Assembly (NCBI GenBank): GCA_013339765.2
Contig: JABSTR010001164.1
Span: 558,001 to 622,000 of the forward strand
Origin: Haemaphysalis longicornis
Lineage: Eukaryota > Arthropoda > Arachnida > Ixodida > Ixodidae
DNA length: 64,000 nucleotides
Reading direction: 5' to 3'
Shown here piece by piece: positions 22,228-34,242 of the stretch. The notes under the pieces are model-generated. The model was not told the origin of the DNA and ran no database searches. It saw only the letters and a list, made by a program, of their open reading frames with translations. The translations under genes and the position numbers were made by a program. Position 1 is the first letter of the stretch. Every line of letters starts with the position of its first letter.

Positions 22228-22965
22228 GTGGGTGAACAGCCAAATGAGGGGAGTGATAAGACAAGCCTCATACAAAGTTCGATATGGATAATAAAAAGTA
22301 AAGGCCCCTGTGCTGAGAATTCTGAGCGTGCCCTCCTCATCTTGGGTGACTCAACGCTAGAACAAGTAGAACAGTATAACTACCTTGGACAAGTTGTGAG
22401 TGCTGGTCCAAACCACGAGAAAGAAATCCGGCGCAGCAAAAGGTATGGCCTGGGTTGCAGTGAGAATGCACTTTTAGATAATAAAAAGTAAGCTACTTCT
22501 GTCACTCAAAAGAATAGTATAGAACCAATGCGTGCTGCCGGTGATGATACATGAGCAGAAACTTGGAATCTTACTAAACAACCGGAAAGCAAACTTAGGT
22601 CGGCTCAACGGGCCATGGAACGAATAAGGTTAGGAATAACACTCAGGAAGCGAACTACCTGGATTAGGGAGCATACTCGAGTAGAAGATATAGTTCAAGT
22701 AAAGAAAAAGAAATTTACTTGGGCAGGCCACCTAGTGCGACGAAGTGACAAGCGGTGGACGTGCATGATAACACAGTTGATACAGAGAGCAGGTCTGGAA
22801 GAAGGGGAGGGCCATCAACTAGATGGAGGGACGGAATATGAAAATTCGGAGGCAGGGAATAGACTCGAGCAACAAAGGAGAGTAGTGGGTGGAGATAAAT
22901 GGTAGAAGCCTTTGTCCCGAGGTGGACCCAAATAGGATGCTGCTGCTGATGATGAAAGGTCCCTA
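22228..22965 (+). pseudogene. RTE-type LINE, RT C-terminal half, broken
   Basis: Plus-strand translations include LEQVEQYNYLGQVVSAGPNH (the YLG motif after the catalytic palm), then after interruptions GITLRKRTTWIREHTRVEDI and KKKFTWAGHLVRRSDKRWT, the conserved TWAGH and RRxDxRW motifs of RTE tails. It ends with a GATGATG tail at about 22942-22956. Several stops and frameshifts make it inactive. The fingers and catalytic box are missing. Confidence 0.8.
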
Positions 22966-23009
22966 AACAGATGTCCAGACTACGCTTAGGGACGCTGTAC
23001 GTAAATAAT

Positions 23010-23102
23010 TCAGTTAGCACAGGACCTGGGTAGTTGGAGATCCATGGGAGAGGCCTTTGCCCTGCAGTGGTCGCAGACAGGCTGATGATGATGCTGCTGA
23101 CG
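23010..23102 (+). repeat. RTE 3' terminus, separate short copy
   Basis: TTAGCACAGGACCTGGG to CAGGCTGATGATGATGC encodes QLAQDLGSWRSMGEAFALQW, the last residues of RTE ORF2, followed by a stop inside the GATGATG tail. Sitting about 50 bp downstream of another RTE tail, it is a second, heavily truncated insertion. Confidence 0.75.
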
Positions 23103-23319
23103 TAAAAAAATGGCATGTAGTTACTGGCATTGTTATTTTCCGCTAGGTTGCATAAAATGGTTGTGTATGTTCGAGTGCGCGCTCGTTCTCACGCAAGGGC
23201 GGTGTGAACGAGCACACATATTTATTAGGTGAAGGATGAAATCCTGAAAGAAGTCGGAGTTCACTTTCAAACATAATAAATTCCGAAAATACGGAAGCAT
23301 GTTCGTTTGAACCAGATCT

Positions 23320-23700
23320 TGTTTAGGGGCCGCATACCCGAGGACGCGAGTGAGAGCTTTCGCCCTGACTCCTTTCTAGTGCACGCCATTTCTTCACCTG
23401 TGGGAAACGTGTTCTCCGGGGCGCATTCCGGTTCACTGGCAGGACGTGTTCAATTTGGCGGGAAGGGTAGGGAGGACGGAAGCCGTGGGCGAGAAAGAGA
23501 GTGCCGTTGCTACTTTGGTGCGTTGTTTGCGAGAGCACGTTTCCAGAAATAGCCGCGCCGAATATTTGTTCTGGCCTCTGCTCCCCTTTCCGACCGTTCA
23601 ACGCTCTGTCGTCTCCAGTCAATGGCGTCACGGATCGCTGACGCTGACGTCACCCGCAGGTGACGTCGTAGTTTTCGGAGCGCAGGTGTGTCTCTGCCCC
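23320..23700. promoter_or_regulatory. GC-rich block with paired CRE-like sites
   Basis: GC- and CpG-rich sequence ending in a C-run (23698-23710). At 23646-23667 GACGTCACC-CGCA-GGTGACGTC forms an exact 9-bp inverted repeat; it contains one full TGACGTCA (23645-23652) and a TGACGTC half-match on the other arm. Such sites bind CREB/ATF factors in animals. No start codon was assigned. Confidence 0.3.
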
Positions 23701-23743
23701 CCCCCCCCCCTTCCCCCCGGAGATTTCAGAGAAACGTACTCCC

Positions 23744-23873
23744 TTAAAATAAAATGGAGCGTAAAAGGACAGGGGCAGAAAAAACACAAGTGTAGGCGCC
23801 ACGAGCTCTCTCTCTCGTCGACTTGTTTTTCTCTTGTACCTGTCCTTTTGTTTGGCGCTATATTTTATTTTCA
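23744..23873. mobile_element. Foldback element, ~50-bp arms
   Basis: Left arm TTAAAATAAAATGGAGCG...AAAAGGACAGG and right arm CCTGTCCTTTTG...CTATATTTTATTTTCA are inverted copies with gaps, around a 29-bp centre containing GAGCTCTCTCTCTCG. The GGACAGG core resembles that of the foldback at 45339-45439, so they may be diverged members of one family. Confidence 0.6.
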
Positions 23874-24131
23874 AGCTATGGATCAACTCGCCCAGCAAAG
23901 CATTCTAAACGTGCTCCCGTACCATTTCGGTGAATCGTTTTCCCTCTCACTTTGTTCGCTCAGTTATTATCTTACGTTCACCCCCTTTTGAAGAAAATTA
24001 GGCATTTTAGGCCCACAATAATAATAGGGAAATCTGTTTATTCTGAGAGGCCCTGCACCATCGCATATAATTTAAATGTTGCAGAAGTCATCAGAAAACT
24101 CGAGTAAAAAATCCCGGGCCATATTCACTGA

Positions 24132-24503
24132 CGTGAAACATGGAGAGGGGCGAAGCATGCAGTGTATAAGCGTATTCTTGCCGCCTTGGCGTTTTTGTCA
24201 ACATAGATGAAATCATTGGGAGGTAGAGGTATACAGCTTTGCTGTAAACTGTCGTGCATTTGAAGCACGAGGCGTACTAGCGCGAGGCGTAAACGAGTAT
24301 CACGGTGCTTTTTTTAGGGCGCGTTACGAAGCGCTTCAGCGCGAGGCGTAAACGAGTGTCCCGGTGTTTTTTAGTAGGCGTTACGTTCCAGCGTGAGGCG
24401 TAAACGAGTTTCCAGGTGTTTTAGAACCGTGACTACATGAGACGACGCTTACGACGCCGACATGAGACGCTGGCGGCCCATGCCCCTAAGGGGCTTCACA
24501 CCT
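24132..24503 (+). mobile_element. GGGGCGAAGC-type MITE, copy 3, expanded
   Basis: Starts GTGAAACATGGAGAGGGGCG and ends CTAAGGGGCTTCACACCT. It has three GCGAGGCGTAAACGAG units (at about 24278, 24337 and 24390, spaced 50-60 bp), one more than copies 1 and 2. The right-hand inverted end has decayed. Confidence 0.8.
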
Positions 24504-25704
24504 AGAAAAATATCTGTGTCCTCCACGACTGTTTTCGTAACAGCGATAGCTGTGACGTGATCTTGTAAGTAGCGGCCACTAGAGAGAGCAGTAAACATAG
24601 CCTTATCACGCTAGCCACCAGTCTAAACTGTATTGCGTGCTCCATTTTCTTAGTGTTTTGCATATTTCACACCAGGAGTTACTTCGATAGCAGTGTGTCT
24701 TCTGCCCCGTACTCGTCGTTGACTTGTTCAGGTCGGCTGGGATGACAGACTGGAAAGCCCGCAGGATGACACTTCACTTCAATTTTCTCAGTAGAGCGTA
24801 GTTATTCTGCACAGTAAAAACAAATCGCGCTTTGTAAGTGCATCAAAAGCAATAAAGATATGCTATGACTCACCACCCTTTGTTGACATAACTCTAATGC
24901 ACAAACGCACCACGGATTCTCTCCTTTAAACTTTGTTACGCAAAAGTTCAAGGAGTAAGTATTTAGTCTGGCGCCTCGTGCGCAACATTAGTGTCGCCCG
25001 AAGATGTCACTCTCGGCTGATTTATGGTGAGGACTCCATGGAAAGTGCATAATAACGACTTGCAACCATGATTTTCTTGTGACGCCTGTCAACTTGAAAC
25101 GTAAATACACCGCTCATTACATTGTGCGTCTGTCGCTCGGCGTTTGTGAGCATTTTCTTATCATCAAATTCTTACTCGTTCCTAAGAACTTTATTAGTTT
25201 TATAGCCACTGGTAATTCTCCGCCATGTTTTGAAATCACCGGTAGTTCCGTGAAATTCCGGCTGCGCCATCACTGAAAAACATCCGAAGGAAATAAACCA
25301 AACAATTTGCGTGCTTAAAACCTTGCGCTTCTAACAGCTCGCAAACACCCCGTGAAGCCTGTAACGCTTTTTACCCAACGCCTCCTTCCACTACCAAAAA
25401 GCTACCCCCCTCCCCCCCCCTTGAAACCTCTTACTCCCAATGTGCTTGCAGGGAAGGCAGGCGAGAAGCTCACTGCGCATGTGTGAATGTATGCATTTCA
25501 TTTCATCCTACGCGTAAGAGGACGCACGTGGCACAGCCAACGTACGCGCGGACGGGCCAAGCAACGGACTTTAATGCTTGCGAATTTTCAAGCTAATGTG
25601 TGGGGGGCGTAACTTGATACTGCGCACGTTTAAAAATTTTATTCAACTACTAGCGAAATTTCAAATCTATAGATCAGTCAGTTTAGTATTGGCCAGACAT
25701 TGAT
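24504..25704. other. No feature seen
   Basis: About 1.2 kb without recognisable genes. C-run at 25406-25420. Confidence 0.5.
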
Positions 25705-25748
25705 GAGTCAGTCAGTCAGTCAGTCAGTCAGTCAGTCAGTCAGTCAGT
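25705..25748. repeat. (CAGT)n microsatellite
   Basis: Ten to eleven CAGT units. Confidence 0.95.
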
Positions 25749-25788
25749 GGCGCATGTGTTTACTGTTTAAAGGAACTGTGTAACCAGC

Positions 25789-25870
25789 CCTGTAAAGCGT
25801 GCTTTGACTGTGAGGCAAGTGAAACATGTAACAAAACCAGCACTAAGGCCACCTCTCAGTGACGAGCTAA
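25789..25870. repeat. Dispersed CCTGTAAAGCGTGC repeat, copy 1
   Basis: Begins CCTGTAAAGCGTGCTTTGAC and continues with CCAGCACTAAGGCCAC. Related segments occur at 32899-32985 and 38435-38500. Family unknown. Confidence 0.6.
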
Positions 25871-27186
25871 TGCGGTTACAGATAGTCGAGCTCGCACGGG
25901 AGAGGAGAAAATAACCTTTATTTAGTTCGCCAACTGTTAAGGATACAACAATTCGTGTTGTCTGGTTGCTGTCTCCAGCTGGGCGAGAGGGGGGGGGGGG
26001 TGAGGGAGGAGAGGACTTGTTTTGGTGTGTTGGGGTGAAATGTGGAGGGCTGTAGGGCTCAAAATTATGAACGATTGCGAACAAAAAACGGCCGTGGCTT
26101 AGCTCAGCTAACCTTGTATATGCAAAGTAAAAGCTTAGCTTAGTCTGGGTTGACTCTTGGTTTCGCTTGGTTAATCTTTGATGTAGCTGTGTTGCCGACT
26201 ACGGCTCAACGCCGTTCGGTCCCGTGCAACGCTCCCAGAAGGAGGCCCGCCTCGCTTTCATTCGCGGCGAACGCGTTCCTCTTCACCGGGCACAAGATGA
26301 GTCACGTAGCCCGAGACGACCCAGCGGCGCGTGCGTGAAAGGCGGTAGGGTTGGTCGGCTGCCGGTCTGCTGAGCGCCCGCGACCGCGCGCCGCTAAGCT
26401 GATCAGTTGAGCAGAACGACTGAAAACGGGGCCTTGTACGCAGCGCCAAAAGCGGGCCCAGCGAATTACGCGATGCGCTTCAAGGGGTGTGTCGCAGGGG
26501 TGTAGTCTGAGGTTAAAAGGTGAATTTGCGCATCCGCGGTGAAACCGCTGGACGGAAATTAGTAAAGAGTTTGCTTTAAAAAACGCCTACGGGTTCCGAA
26601 CGCATCTCTCCTTGATAACTTAGTCAGTGACCGCAATTTCACTGTTTTAGCTATGCCTCCTGACCACGCGATGTTTCGCCGAGCCCTTGTTGCTTGATTA
26701 TAAGTGACTTTTCTTGCCAAGAGTAAAGTAGTTTGAAGTAAGCGCTGTATTCGAACTTCTTCGCCGCCCTTCTTTTTGATTGGTGCGCTTCTAGAAAGTT
26801 TGTGTACCTATCTGATGATGTGAAAAAAAGAGTTCCAAGAGATTTCAAAGACTTAGGGTTAGTTTAAGTCTTTTGATGCAAAACAAGTCTGCGGCGGCTA
26901 GTTACTTCTAACAGCGATAAAAAGCATTCCAGAAAGGCGATACAAAGAGAGGATTACGTCTACAATGCAAAATATCTTCCTATAATACCAGTTGGTACAT
27001 TGCAGCGAATGTCCGGCCATTCTGTATTTTGTAATAATCACTCTCGCTTTTTTTAGGATTGATATTTCTTCAGGGGTTTTTACCCCACTTAAAACGCTGT
27101 AACCACTGACGCATTAAGCAGTGGGCCGTTCCTATCGCATAGAAGAAATAAATCAGCTGCAGTTCAAAGGAGAACGAAAGATGTAA
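25871..27186. other. No gene recognised; GC-rich patch at 26200-26480
   Basis: The GC-rich patch may be promoter-like, but no start or splice site stands out. G-run at 25989-26000. Confidence 0.4.
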
Positions 27187-27490
27187 GGCCGTATCCACCT
27201 TGGAAAAAACCTAGGTTGACCTACCGAGCCATGAAAAGGAGAATGACACGAGCAACGCTTAGATGTAAGGAACGAGAGTCTTGGATTAGGGAGAAAACTT
27301 GGTTGGAAGAGAACCTAGCTGAAATTAAGGGAGAGAAGGGGAGTTGGCTTGGGTCGTGTAATGCGGAGAACCGACCCCCGGTGGACCGTTCGGGTGGCTA
27401 TCGAAAGACGGGACTGGTAGTCGGAGAACCCCATAACGCGATGAATGGATCAGATGAGAAATTTTGGTGCAAGGAGTGGTTAGGACCGCA
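27187..27490 (+). pseudogene. RTE-type LINE fragment
   Basis: Plus-strand translation YRAMKRRMTRATLRCKERES then WIREKTWLEENLAEIKGEKG, a decayed form of the RTE segment ...RAMERRM...WIREQTRV...EI(R/K)K.KW. Both ends are truncated. Confidence 0.65.
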
Positions 27491-28149
27491 CAAGATTAGT
27501 GTCATTACATTTAAACATGAAGCAACAAAATTTTAAACATGTTGTTCTTCGAACTCCGCCCTTATGCGGACGTTTACGCCACACTCTGTATGTATATATG
27601 GTTATATGGTTGTATATATAGTATATGTATGTGCGCTCACGATTATAATTTTTCAGTTGCCAGTAGCACTCCGTCCTATGCTCTTTCTTATCCAAATTTT
27701 GTTTATGCTTTACCCGTCATGAATCTGCACCAACACGCCAACCTCGCAGTACTTCTAAACGCTATTGGAGTTGAAGCAACGTCTTAGTTGACTCCAGCGC
27801 TTGTCATTGGGTGCTTCTTCTCTTTGGCCCTGGTTGATTTTGCCTCATACTCACCATGAGAAATGTAGGATATGGCGCGGAACGATGTTTCATTTGAGCC
27901 ATCTCCGCTCTGAGTTTTTGTTACGTCGGGCGGCATAAATATTTCATCACAATCGCTGGCAAATTTATCCGGGTTTGTTTATCTCGATAGCATTAGCCTC
28001 ATTATTTAGATTTAGTTTATGTTGCTCCTGCTCATTTATATCCAATAGCAATAGCCGCGTTATTTATCTTTCGTTTGCTGTTGCTCCCGTTTATTTATTT
28101 GATCTCCCATCTATGCTGCGAAGCCACCGCGTTATCCCTGCAGCCCTCT
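27491..28149. other. No feature seen
   Basis: AT-rich; short TATATG-rich patch at 27590-27635. Confidence 0.5.
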
Positions 28150-28640
28150 CCATCGTCAAAGTTCTCGCTAGTCCCCGACCTTGGTGTTCCTTACGCGTAT
28201 GCGCTGGCCGCACCAACGGGGGCGTTCGTTCGTGTCCAGCTATTTACGGCCTGCCGTCGGCGTTGCCTGCTCTCGAAGCGGCACGTACGACAACTGCCGG
28301 GCCCGCCCTGGGGTCGTACTGAGCCCCCAGCGCTCCGTGCCAGCAGTCTAGCGCCGTTCGGGGCGAGGCGAAGGAGCGAATGGTTCGCTTCGCGATTGCG
28401 ACATGGGAGCTCCTTGAACGTCGTGGCGAGCGAATATTTCACCGCCTGGACAAGGCTCTCCCCTGTGCATGTCCAGTGGCCGTCCCGCGATTCTGGGAGC
28501 TCGGCATGCGGCTGGGCTATATTTACACCGAAAGGACTCGGCGTCCTCGCGCTGGGCTGGCGGTGAGAGACAAATACAAGACGTTGTTTAATGGCAGCGG
28601 TACACAAGCTGACTCTACCAACGTGCATGAAACCTGAATG
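28150..28640. promoter_or_regulatory. GC-rich promoter-like block with TATA motif
   Basis: CpG-rich sequence with GGCTGGGCTATATTTACACC at about 28512-28531, a TATA-like motif downstream of GC-rich DNA. Frames of 163 codons (plus) and 179 codons (minus) overlap here but show no domain, and composition explains them. Could be a promoter or part of an LTR. Confidence 0.25.
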
Positions 28641-28867
28641 ATAAGCGCTCCACAAATTTCCACACCTACAACGGCGCAGTTCTGTTCCACCGCTAACGTC
28701 ACCCCGTACGTGCGAGAGAAGCGACAACAAATAGGTGTTGGATGATGTAACGAGTTACTACTGTGCTCCCCCCGTTTATGATCTTATTTGCACTTTTTAA
28801 TTTTTATTTTGATCTCCTGCATTCGGTATAAATTTTCTAAAGGGGTTGAAGAAAGAAGTTTGGTTGC

Positions 28868-28971
<104 letters not shown>

Positions 28972-29163
28972 CTTTGAGGTCATGAGCCAGGTTAAAACCA
29001 CCCTACTTGCGACGCCAGAAGAGGGGGAGGCGATATGAAGAGATATTGTTATGTTGCGGCAGGACACAGGAAAGGAGCCATGGAAGATGCGAGCGATGTA
29101 TTTTACACTAATACACGATGTCGGCCATGAGGGAGCCCGCACAGCTGGGTCTTCATGAAATGA

Positions 29164-29290
29164 AGGAAAGAAAATAGAAATGAATAGAATAGAATAGAAA
29201 TATAAAATAGATAATTAGAATAGAATAGAAAATGGAATAGAAATAAGAATAGAAATAGAAATAGAATAGAAAGAATGAAGAAAAGAAAAG
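29164..29290 (-). repeat. Degenerate (AATAG)n tract, LINE 3' tail
   Basis: GAATAG/AAATAG units in the plus strand, that is (CTATT)n on minus, lying just 3' of the minus-strand LINE fragment at 29300-29985, so probably its tail. Confidence 0.6.
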
Positions 29291-29299
29291 ATGGCAATA

Positions 29300-29985
29300 T
29301 GAAAAGATATCTTACGTACAGGTGAGTGTTCAAACGCACGAAAAGCACACACACAACTGGGAGAAATAGTAATTTGTCCGAGGGTTAACAGTTCACTGTC
29401 GAGTCCAGTGTCCCGGAGGAACGTTAAGAGCACCTTTGTTGCTCGGCATGTCGTTCCTCTCGCGAGTTAGGGCCCAAGAAATCCCACGAATAGGTCTGGG
29501 CGTACACGGGCAGGCCCATAAAAATCTTAGTGGTGGTACGCTTAAGTTTGTGATGAGGACATGCGCAGAGAATGTGTTTCAGGTCCTCGCGAATTGCACA
29601 CGTCGGTCTCAAGGCGGAAGAACCCTGGCGAAGTTTATAAAGAAAGTATTCAGTGTAGGCCACAGTGAGCTTGCTCCGTTACAGGACAGCTTTATCTCGC
29701 TTGCACAGGCCGCTTGAGATCCGATATAGACAGTGTGGGCCTATTGTGTGCTGCGGCACGTAAGTATTGTCGGGGTCAGTCCACAGCAAACGCTGAAAAC
29801 TCTTGGCAACCGAGGAAGCAAGAGCCGCTTCGTGGACACCTTGTGAAAGGCATTGCGGTAATATTCGAGTTGCAATGCCCAGAATCAGCAGCTTTGTCAG
29901 CTTCTTCGTTGCCAGCGACCCCACAGTGAGATGGAAGCCTCTGCAGAATAACAACATGGCGGTTATTTAACGCCCGAGTGTGCAG
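29300..29985 (-). pseudogene. RNase H-type LINE ORF2, C-terminal part, broken
   Basis: Minus-strand translations in order: LPSHCGVAGNEEADKAAD (RNase H motif, near 29870-29930), then ...LYKLRQGSSALRPTC and EDLKHILCACPHHKL (the C..E.L.HILC.CP zinc-knuckle-like motif of I/R1/Jockey-type tails), ending LLTFLRDTGLDSELL. Domain order is right for the 3' end of an RNase H-bearing ORF2. Several stops and frame changes separate the pieces. Confidence 0.75.
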
Positions 29986-30088
29986 ATCATAGTTGCGGTG
30001 CGGTGCCTCACGTTAGAGGCGTAGGAATTCTTTGTCTTCAGCTAAACTATCGCTAAATGCCGGTCAGCTTCAATGAAAAAGGTTATCC

Positions 30089-31830
30089 TAAGCAGGGTGT
30101 CGAACCGAAAAAATACAGGTTCGGTTACGGTTCGGGTTTGGGTAAATTCATTTAGTTCCGGTTCATTTCCGTTTTCACTAAATCACGCCCTCAACCTGGT
30201 TCGCGAACCGGACCAAAGAGTTGAACTATCAGCGAAGTGCGAAAAGGATGTTTTGTGGTTTACAGTCAAACAGTCACCATAAAATCAAATACACTTTTCG
30301 TTCTTTCAAAATACCGTTTTTCTTTCAATAAATGTGAGACTATTTTGCTGTAAGCTTGAAACAATTACCCTTGATAAGGAAAATGTACCAGCCACTTTTT
30401 CGCCGAGAGCTATAGGTCTTTTTAGGGTCTACATAAAGCCACCGTCAAGGAATGTGACTGTGGGATTAACTAGTACCTCTTGTTCCGTTATAGTGTAAAA
30501 CTTGAATGATAACATGGAGTTAACACGCTGCAGTCTGTATAAATTATTGCCTAATACTTCACCTGCTGACATTGAGTAGCAAAAAAACTGAAATATTTTT
30601 ATGTTTCTTATCATTTGTGCCGAAACCACCGTTCTTGAGGTAATAATTAATTTGAGCGAGCTATTAAGGATAGTTCTTTAAATGAGGCAAGGTTGGCTTT
30701 GTCTTCATGGTCAATGTAGCGTGCCAAGCTGAGCGAGTAAAAACACGCAGCAGATAAATAGTGCCGACCACAGGCTGCGGCTGCTTCGGTATCGAGCTTG
30801 CTATCACGTAAACCAAGACAAAATGTTGCCTGAATCCCTGTACCAAAACAATCCACAAAATATTTCCACATAAACAGCACGCACACATAGTACGCACGCA
30901 CAAGTACGGCGTTCCATCCGCCAGTGAAGAGCAGCGTTTCTTGTTCAAGTGACTATCGTACCAAATTCTTTGGAGGCAACCAGTGAACGCATTGTGGCCA
31001 ATGCTGCAGGCGCCCCTCTCAATTTGAAAGGCTGCAATTTTAAATTTTGAATTGACCCTCAATATTTTGCTTTGGCATGTATCTTCTGCTAGTCAACTGT
31101 TGAGTGCTCTAAAAGCTTTTTTTTTTTTTTGCTCCCCCCTCTCACCTTCGCCCTGTTTCTCCCTCTATCTTGCGGCATGAAGTCAGCATCGCTTGTTTAA
31201 AACCAATGCCCCATACCAACAAAAACTTTTGATTGCTATTTTCGGCGCAAGTGGGCGTCTCTTACTTGCTTTGTCCTGTCCGTCGGCTATTGTTTCAGTC
31301 TCACGATTATGTACCAACAAACCAAAATCTCAACACATTTGACGTGCTGCAAGTAGGCATATTTCGGGTTGGAGCCTTGGCGGATCCACGCTGCAGCAAT
31401 CTCGTGGCCTGATTGCCCTTGCACATTCCCAGCGAGGGAAGAGCAACGCCAGTTCCTCAAAACTTTTGCAGGCTGCCGAGACCGTGGCATTCGTTTTTGG
31501 CCCAGACTTACGCCCTGCTTGCACGACCGGCACTAACACAATATTGGTGCGAAATCCTTTCCTCATGTTGTGACCACGAAGACAGCGTTATAGCGTTTTG
31601 ATTTGTCTGCGTTGGTAGGTGCGTTAAAGACAAACGCGCCGAATGACATTGACCAACCAGTTATTAACAACAAAGGGCTGACCCTTTAGTCGTGAAACCA
31701 AGAACAGTTATTTATTTTCCCGGTTCATTTCCAGTTCGGGTTCAGCGGACTCAAAAAATAATGGTTTCGGGCTCGGCGTTAGGTTTCGGTAAAAATACCG
31801 GTTCGGTTCCGGTTCAACATCCTGCTTTTA
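30089..31830. mobile_element. Possible 1.74-kb TIR element rich in GGTTCGG motifs
   Basis: The left end reads AAGCAGGGTGTCGAACCG and the right end, reverse complemented, AAAGCAGGATGTTGAACCGG. Both are followed by repeats of the words GGTTCGGTT, ACCGGAACC and TTCATTTCC, and GGTTCGCGAACC (about 30200) is a palindrome. The interior has a T-run near 31117 and no transposase. No clear target duplication was seen, so the two ends could be separate copies. Confidence 0.45.
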
Positions 31831-32898
31831 AGTGCGGGTCGTAAATTATGTTACTTTGTGTGCCACCGGGGTGGCGTCTCCTGCATTGCGCAGAATTCCA
31901 ACTAGTAGATTTGAGGACAGGGACCAAGGAGGATTGAAACCCATTTAAACCTACTACAACCCCGAAAGAAACCTAGACGACACAGGCGCTGCCTAGCGAG
32001 TCGACAGTTTAGGGGGAAAAGAAACTGACACACAGTGGTGACTCCAAACATGAGGGGAGATCCCATGCCCACCACGAGCATCCAGACAACTAAATTAAAA
32101 CCCGTATAAAAGATGAAACTCTTGAGCAAGCCCAAAAAACACGACTCCTCTCAACGCGTTCCTCTTCATTTGCCTATGCCGAAGGCTTCAATCGACACTG
32201 TGCATATATCATCCAGTTCTGTCTTCATGCGGAATTTTTAGTTTAGCGAAACGTGGTGCTTTATTCGTAAAGAGATTCGCGCAACCAATAGTCTTGAATA
32301 GTGAAAGACAACGCTGCGCTGCTGCTTGTTGCCTAGCAAATCAGGAAGACTGCTGCCAGGATTCGAGGCGTTGGCTGTACGTTGTCACCTCTTTGGGGTT
32401 ATCCACATAGCTGTTACTTTCTCCGCTTCGGATTAGCAACTACTTCTAGCGCCCGTTAGCATGCGTATTATCCAAGCCGTACACCACGAGCAAAATATAT
32501 CTAGAGCATAGATTGAGGTGCTGGGAACCGCAAGCTGCGTATTCCCAACGAGTTATGATAAAGATAAGCACCATCATTCAAATTACGACGTGCGTTTTTT
32601 CCCCTATTTAGTTTTTCGATACTGCTATATGTCTGAAAAGGCACAAGTGGAAACGGACAAGATTTTCCGCAGTGACATTGAAATGGGCAGCTTCAGCAAC
32701 GGACAGTCAAAAAACAATTGGGCGCTCACAGCGCTCTGTTCACAGTGATGTCCTATCAATTCACCGAAGACGTACACTTCTTGGAATTTTAGTGGTACGA
32801 GATGGCTATAGCTTACCACTATTCCACACTTGCAGCAACCGCTATTCGACAGACCAAAACCAACTAACTATATGGCTCGAACTTGCAATGCACGAATC
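31831..32898. other. No feature seen
   Basis: Nothing recognised on either strand. Confidence 0.5.
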
Positions 32899-32985
32899 CC
32901 TGTAAAGCGTGCTTTGCCTGTTAGGCGAACCAAGGCTTGTGAAAAAGCCAGCCTTAGTGACGCATTTCAGCGACACGTTGCAAAG
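32899..32985. repeat. Dispersed CCTGTAAAGCGTGC repeat, copy 2
   Basis: Begins CCTGTAAAGCGTGCTTTGCC and continues with AAAGCCAGCCTTAGTGACG, parallel to copies at 25789 and 38435. Confidence 0.6.
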
Positions 32986-33419
32986 TGAAATGTGCAAATG
33001 ATAGTCACCGTACCGGTCCTTCAGACAATATTTTTCATTTGCTCACTGTTCTTTGTGGCGTCGAAAAATTTTCAAAGCGAATAGCGGAGACTTAATAGAA
33101 AATCGTAATTGTCGAGCGGTCTAGCGCACGTGCACGCGAATGTGCGAACAGCGCATGTGCAGCACGAATGCCTACGAAGCCTTCAGAACTGCTGGTGCAA
33201 ATGTCAAGTTTCTTGATCGTGATGTAGCACGCCTTAATGTACTTCTCAGGGAAAAACAAAAGTAAAATTTGAGGGGGAATAAATAAAAACAAAGAAAAAT
33301 GACTGCTTTATTTGCGAGGTTGTTAGCAAGTTTAGCGCATTTCATCGGTGAACAAACGCTGATATGGCCTAAAACTTTTAACATTTTTGCTTAAGTTGTC
33401 ATAATAATCATTATAGAAA
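32986..33419. other. No feature seen
   Basis: Nothing recognised. Confidence 0.5.
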
Positions 33420-33855
33420 TAATAATATGATCATCATACTAGCATAATCATCAGCCTATTTTTGTCCCTGCAGTACGAAGGCTCATCCTACAGACTATCT
33501 ATCCTATGCTATCCTATCCTGCGTCATCTATCCTAATCCATTCTTGGCCCCCAAAATTTGTTTGTTTTTCTTCCGATCTTTACGTTTCCCCTATTTCTGG
33601 TCTTTCTCTACGACAACCTTTCTGTTGTACGGGTGGCCCATATATTGTTAGTCTTCAGCATTACATGACCGGCCCAAGTTCACTTTTTCTTATTTGAGCT
33701 AGAATTTCTCTCACTCGAGTTTGTTCCCGAATCCACGACGCTCGCTTCCCATCCCTTAACATTACTCCTACCATCCTTCTTTCCATACCACGTTGGGCTG
33801 ACCTACGTTTTCTTTCAGAACGTTTAGAAAATTTTCGTTTCTGCCCCATAAATCA
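33420..33855 (-). pseudogene. RTE-type LINE, 3' fragment
   Basis: Minus-strand translation includes GMERRMVGVMLRDGKRASWI and then REQTRVREILAQIRKS, the standard RTE tail motif. Downstream, CTGCAGGGACAAAAATAGGC then TGATGATTATG marks the 3' end near 33440. Frames are broken beyond the motif. Confidence 0.8.
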
Positions 33856-34242
33856 CAACAAAAATAATCATAATAGGCAGAAAACTAAATTCACGTCTAG
33901 CTCCCTGAAAGTCAAGCTAGAGGCACTTGTCAGAAGGCTGACGGGAATAATCGCGGTGCCTGTTTAGACTTGTTGCCTGCCGGCTGATGCTACAGGATAA
34001 CATAGCAGTGGTCGTTGGTAGTCCTTGGCCGTTATAAATGTTCCTCCCCGAGGCCGACCGGCAGAAGCTGGGTCGTATCCAAATGAACAATAAACATGTT
34101 ACGCCACCGCGGTGTTTTACTTTCCAGCCAACTTTGCTTTAATTGCTCTCCGTGGGCCGCTCTTGTTTGGCATCAGGCGTTGCAGGAAAAGTAGCGAAAA
34201 ACTTTGCTCCTGGCACCCGCGTCAGGACACCCTGACGTTTAT
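33856..34242. other. No feature seen
   Basis: Contains CAATAAACATG near 34090, a lone AATAAA. Nothing else. Confidence 0.45.

Noticed and set aside
28075..28730. Overlapping frames of 163 (plus) and 179 (minus) codons
   Set aside because: GC-rich composition depletes stops; no domain, no splice or start support on either strand.
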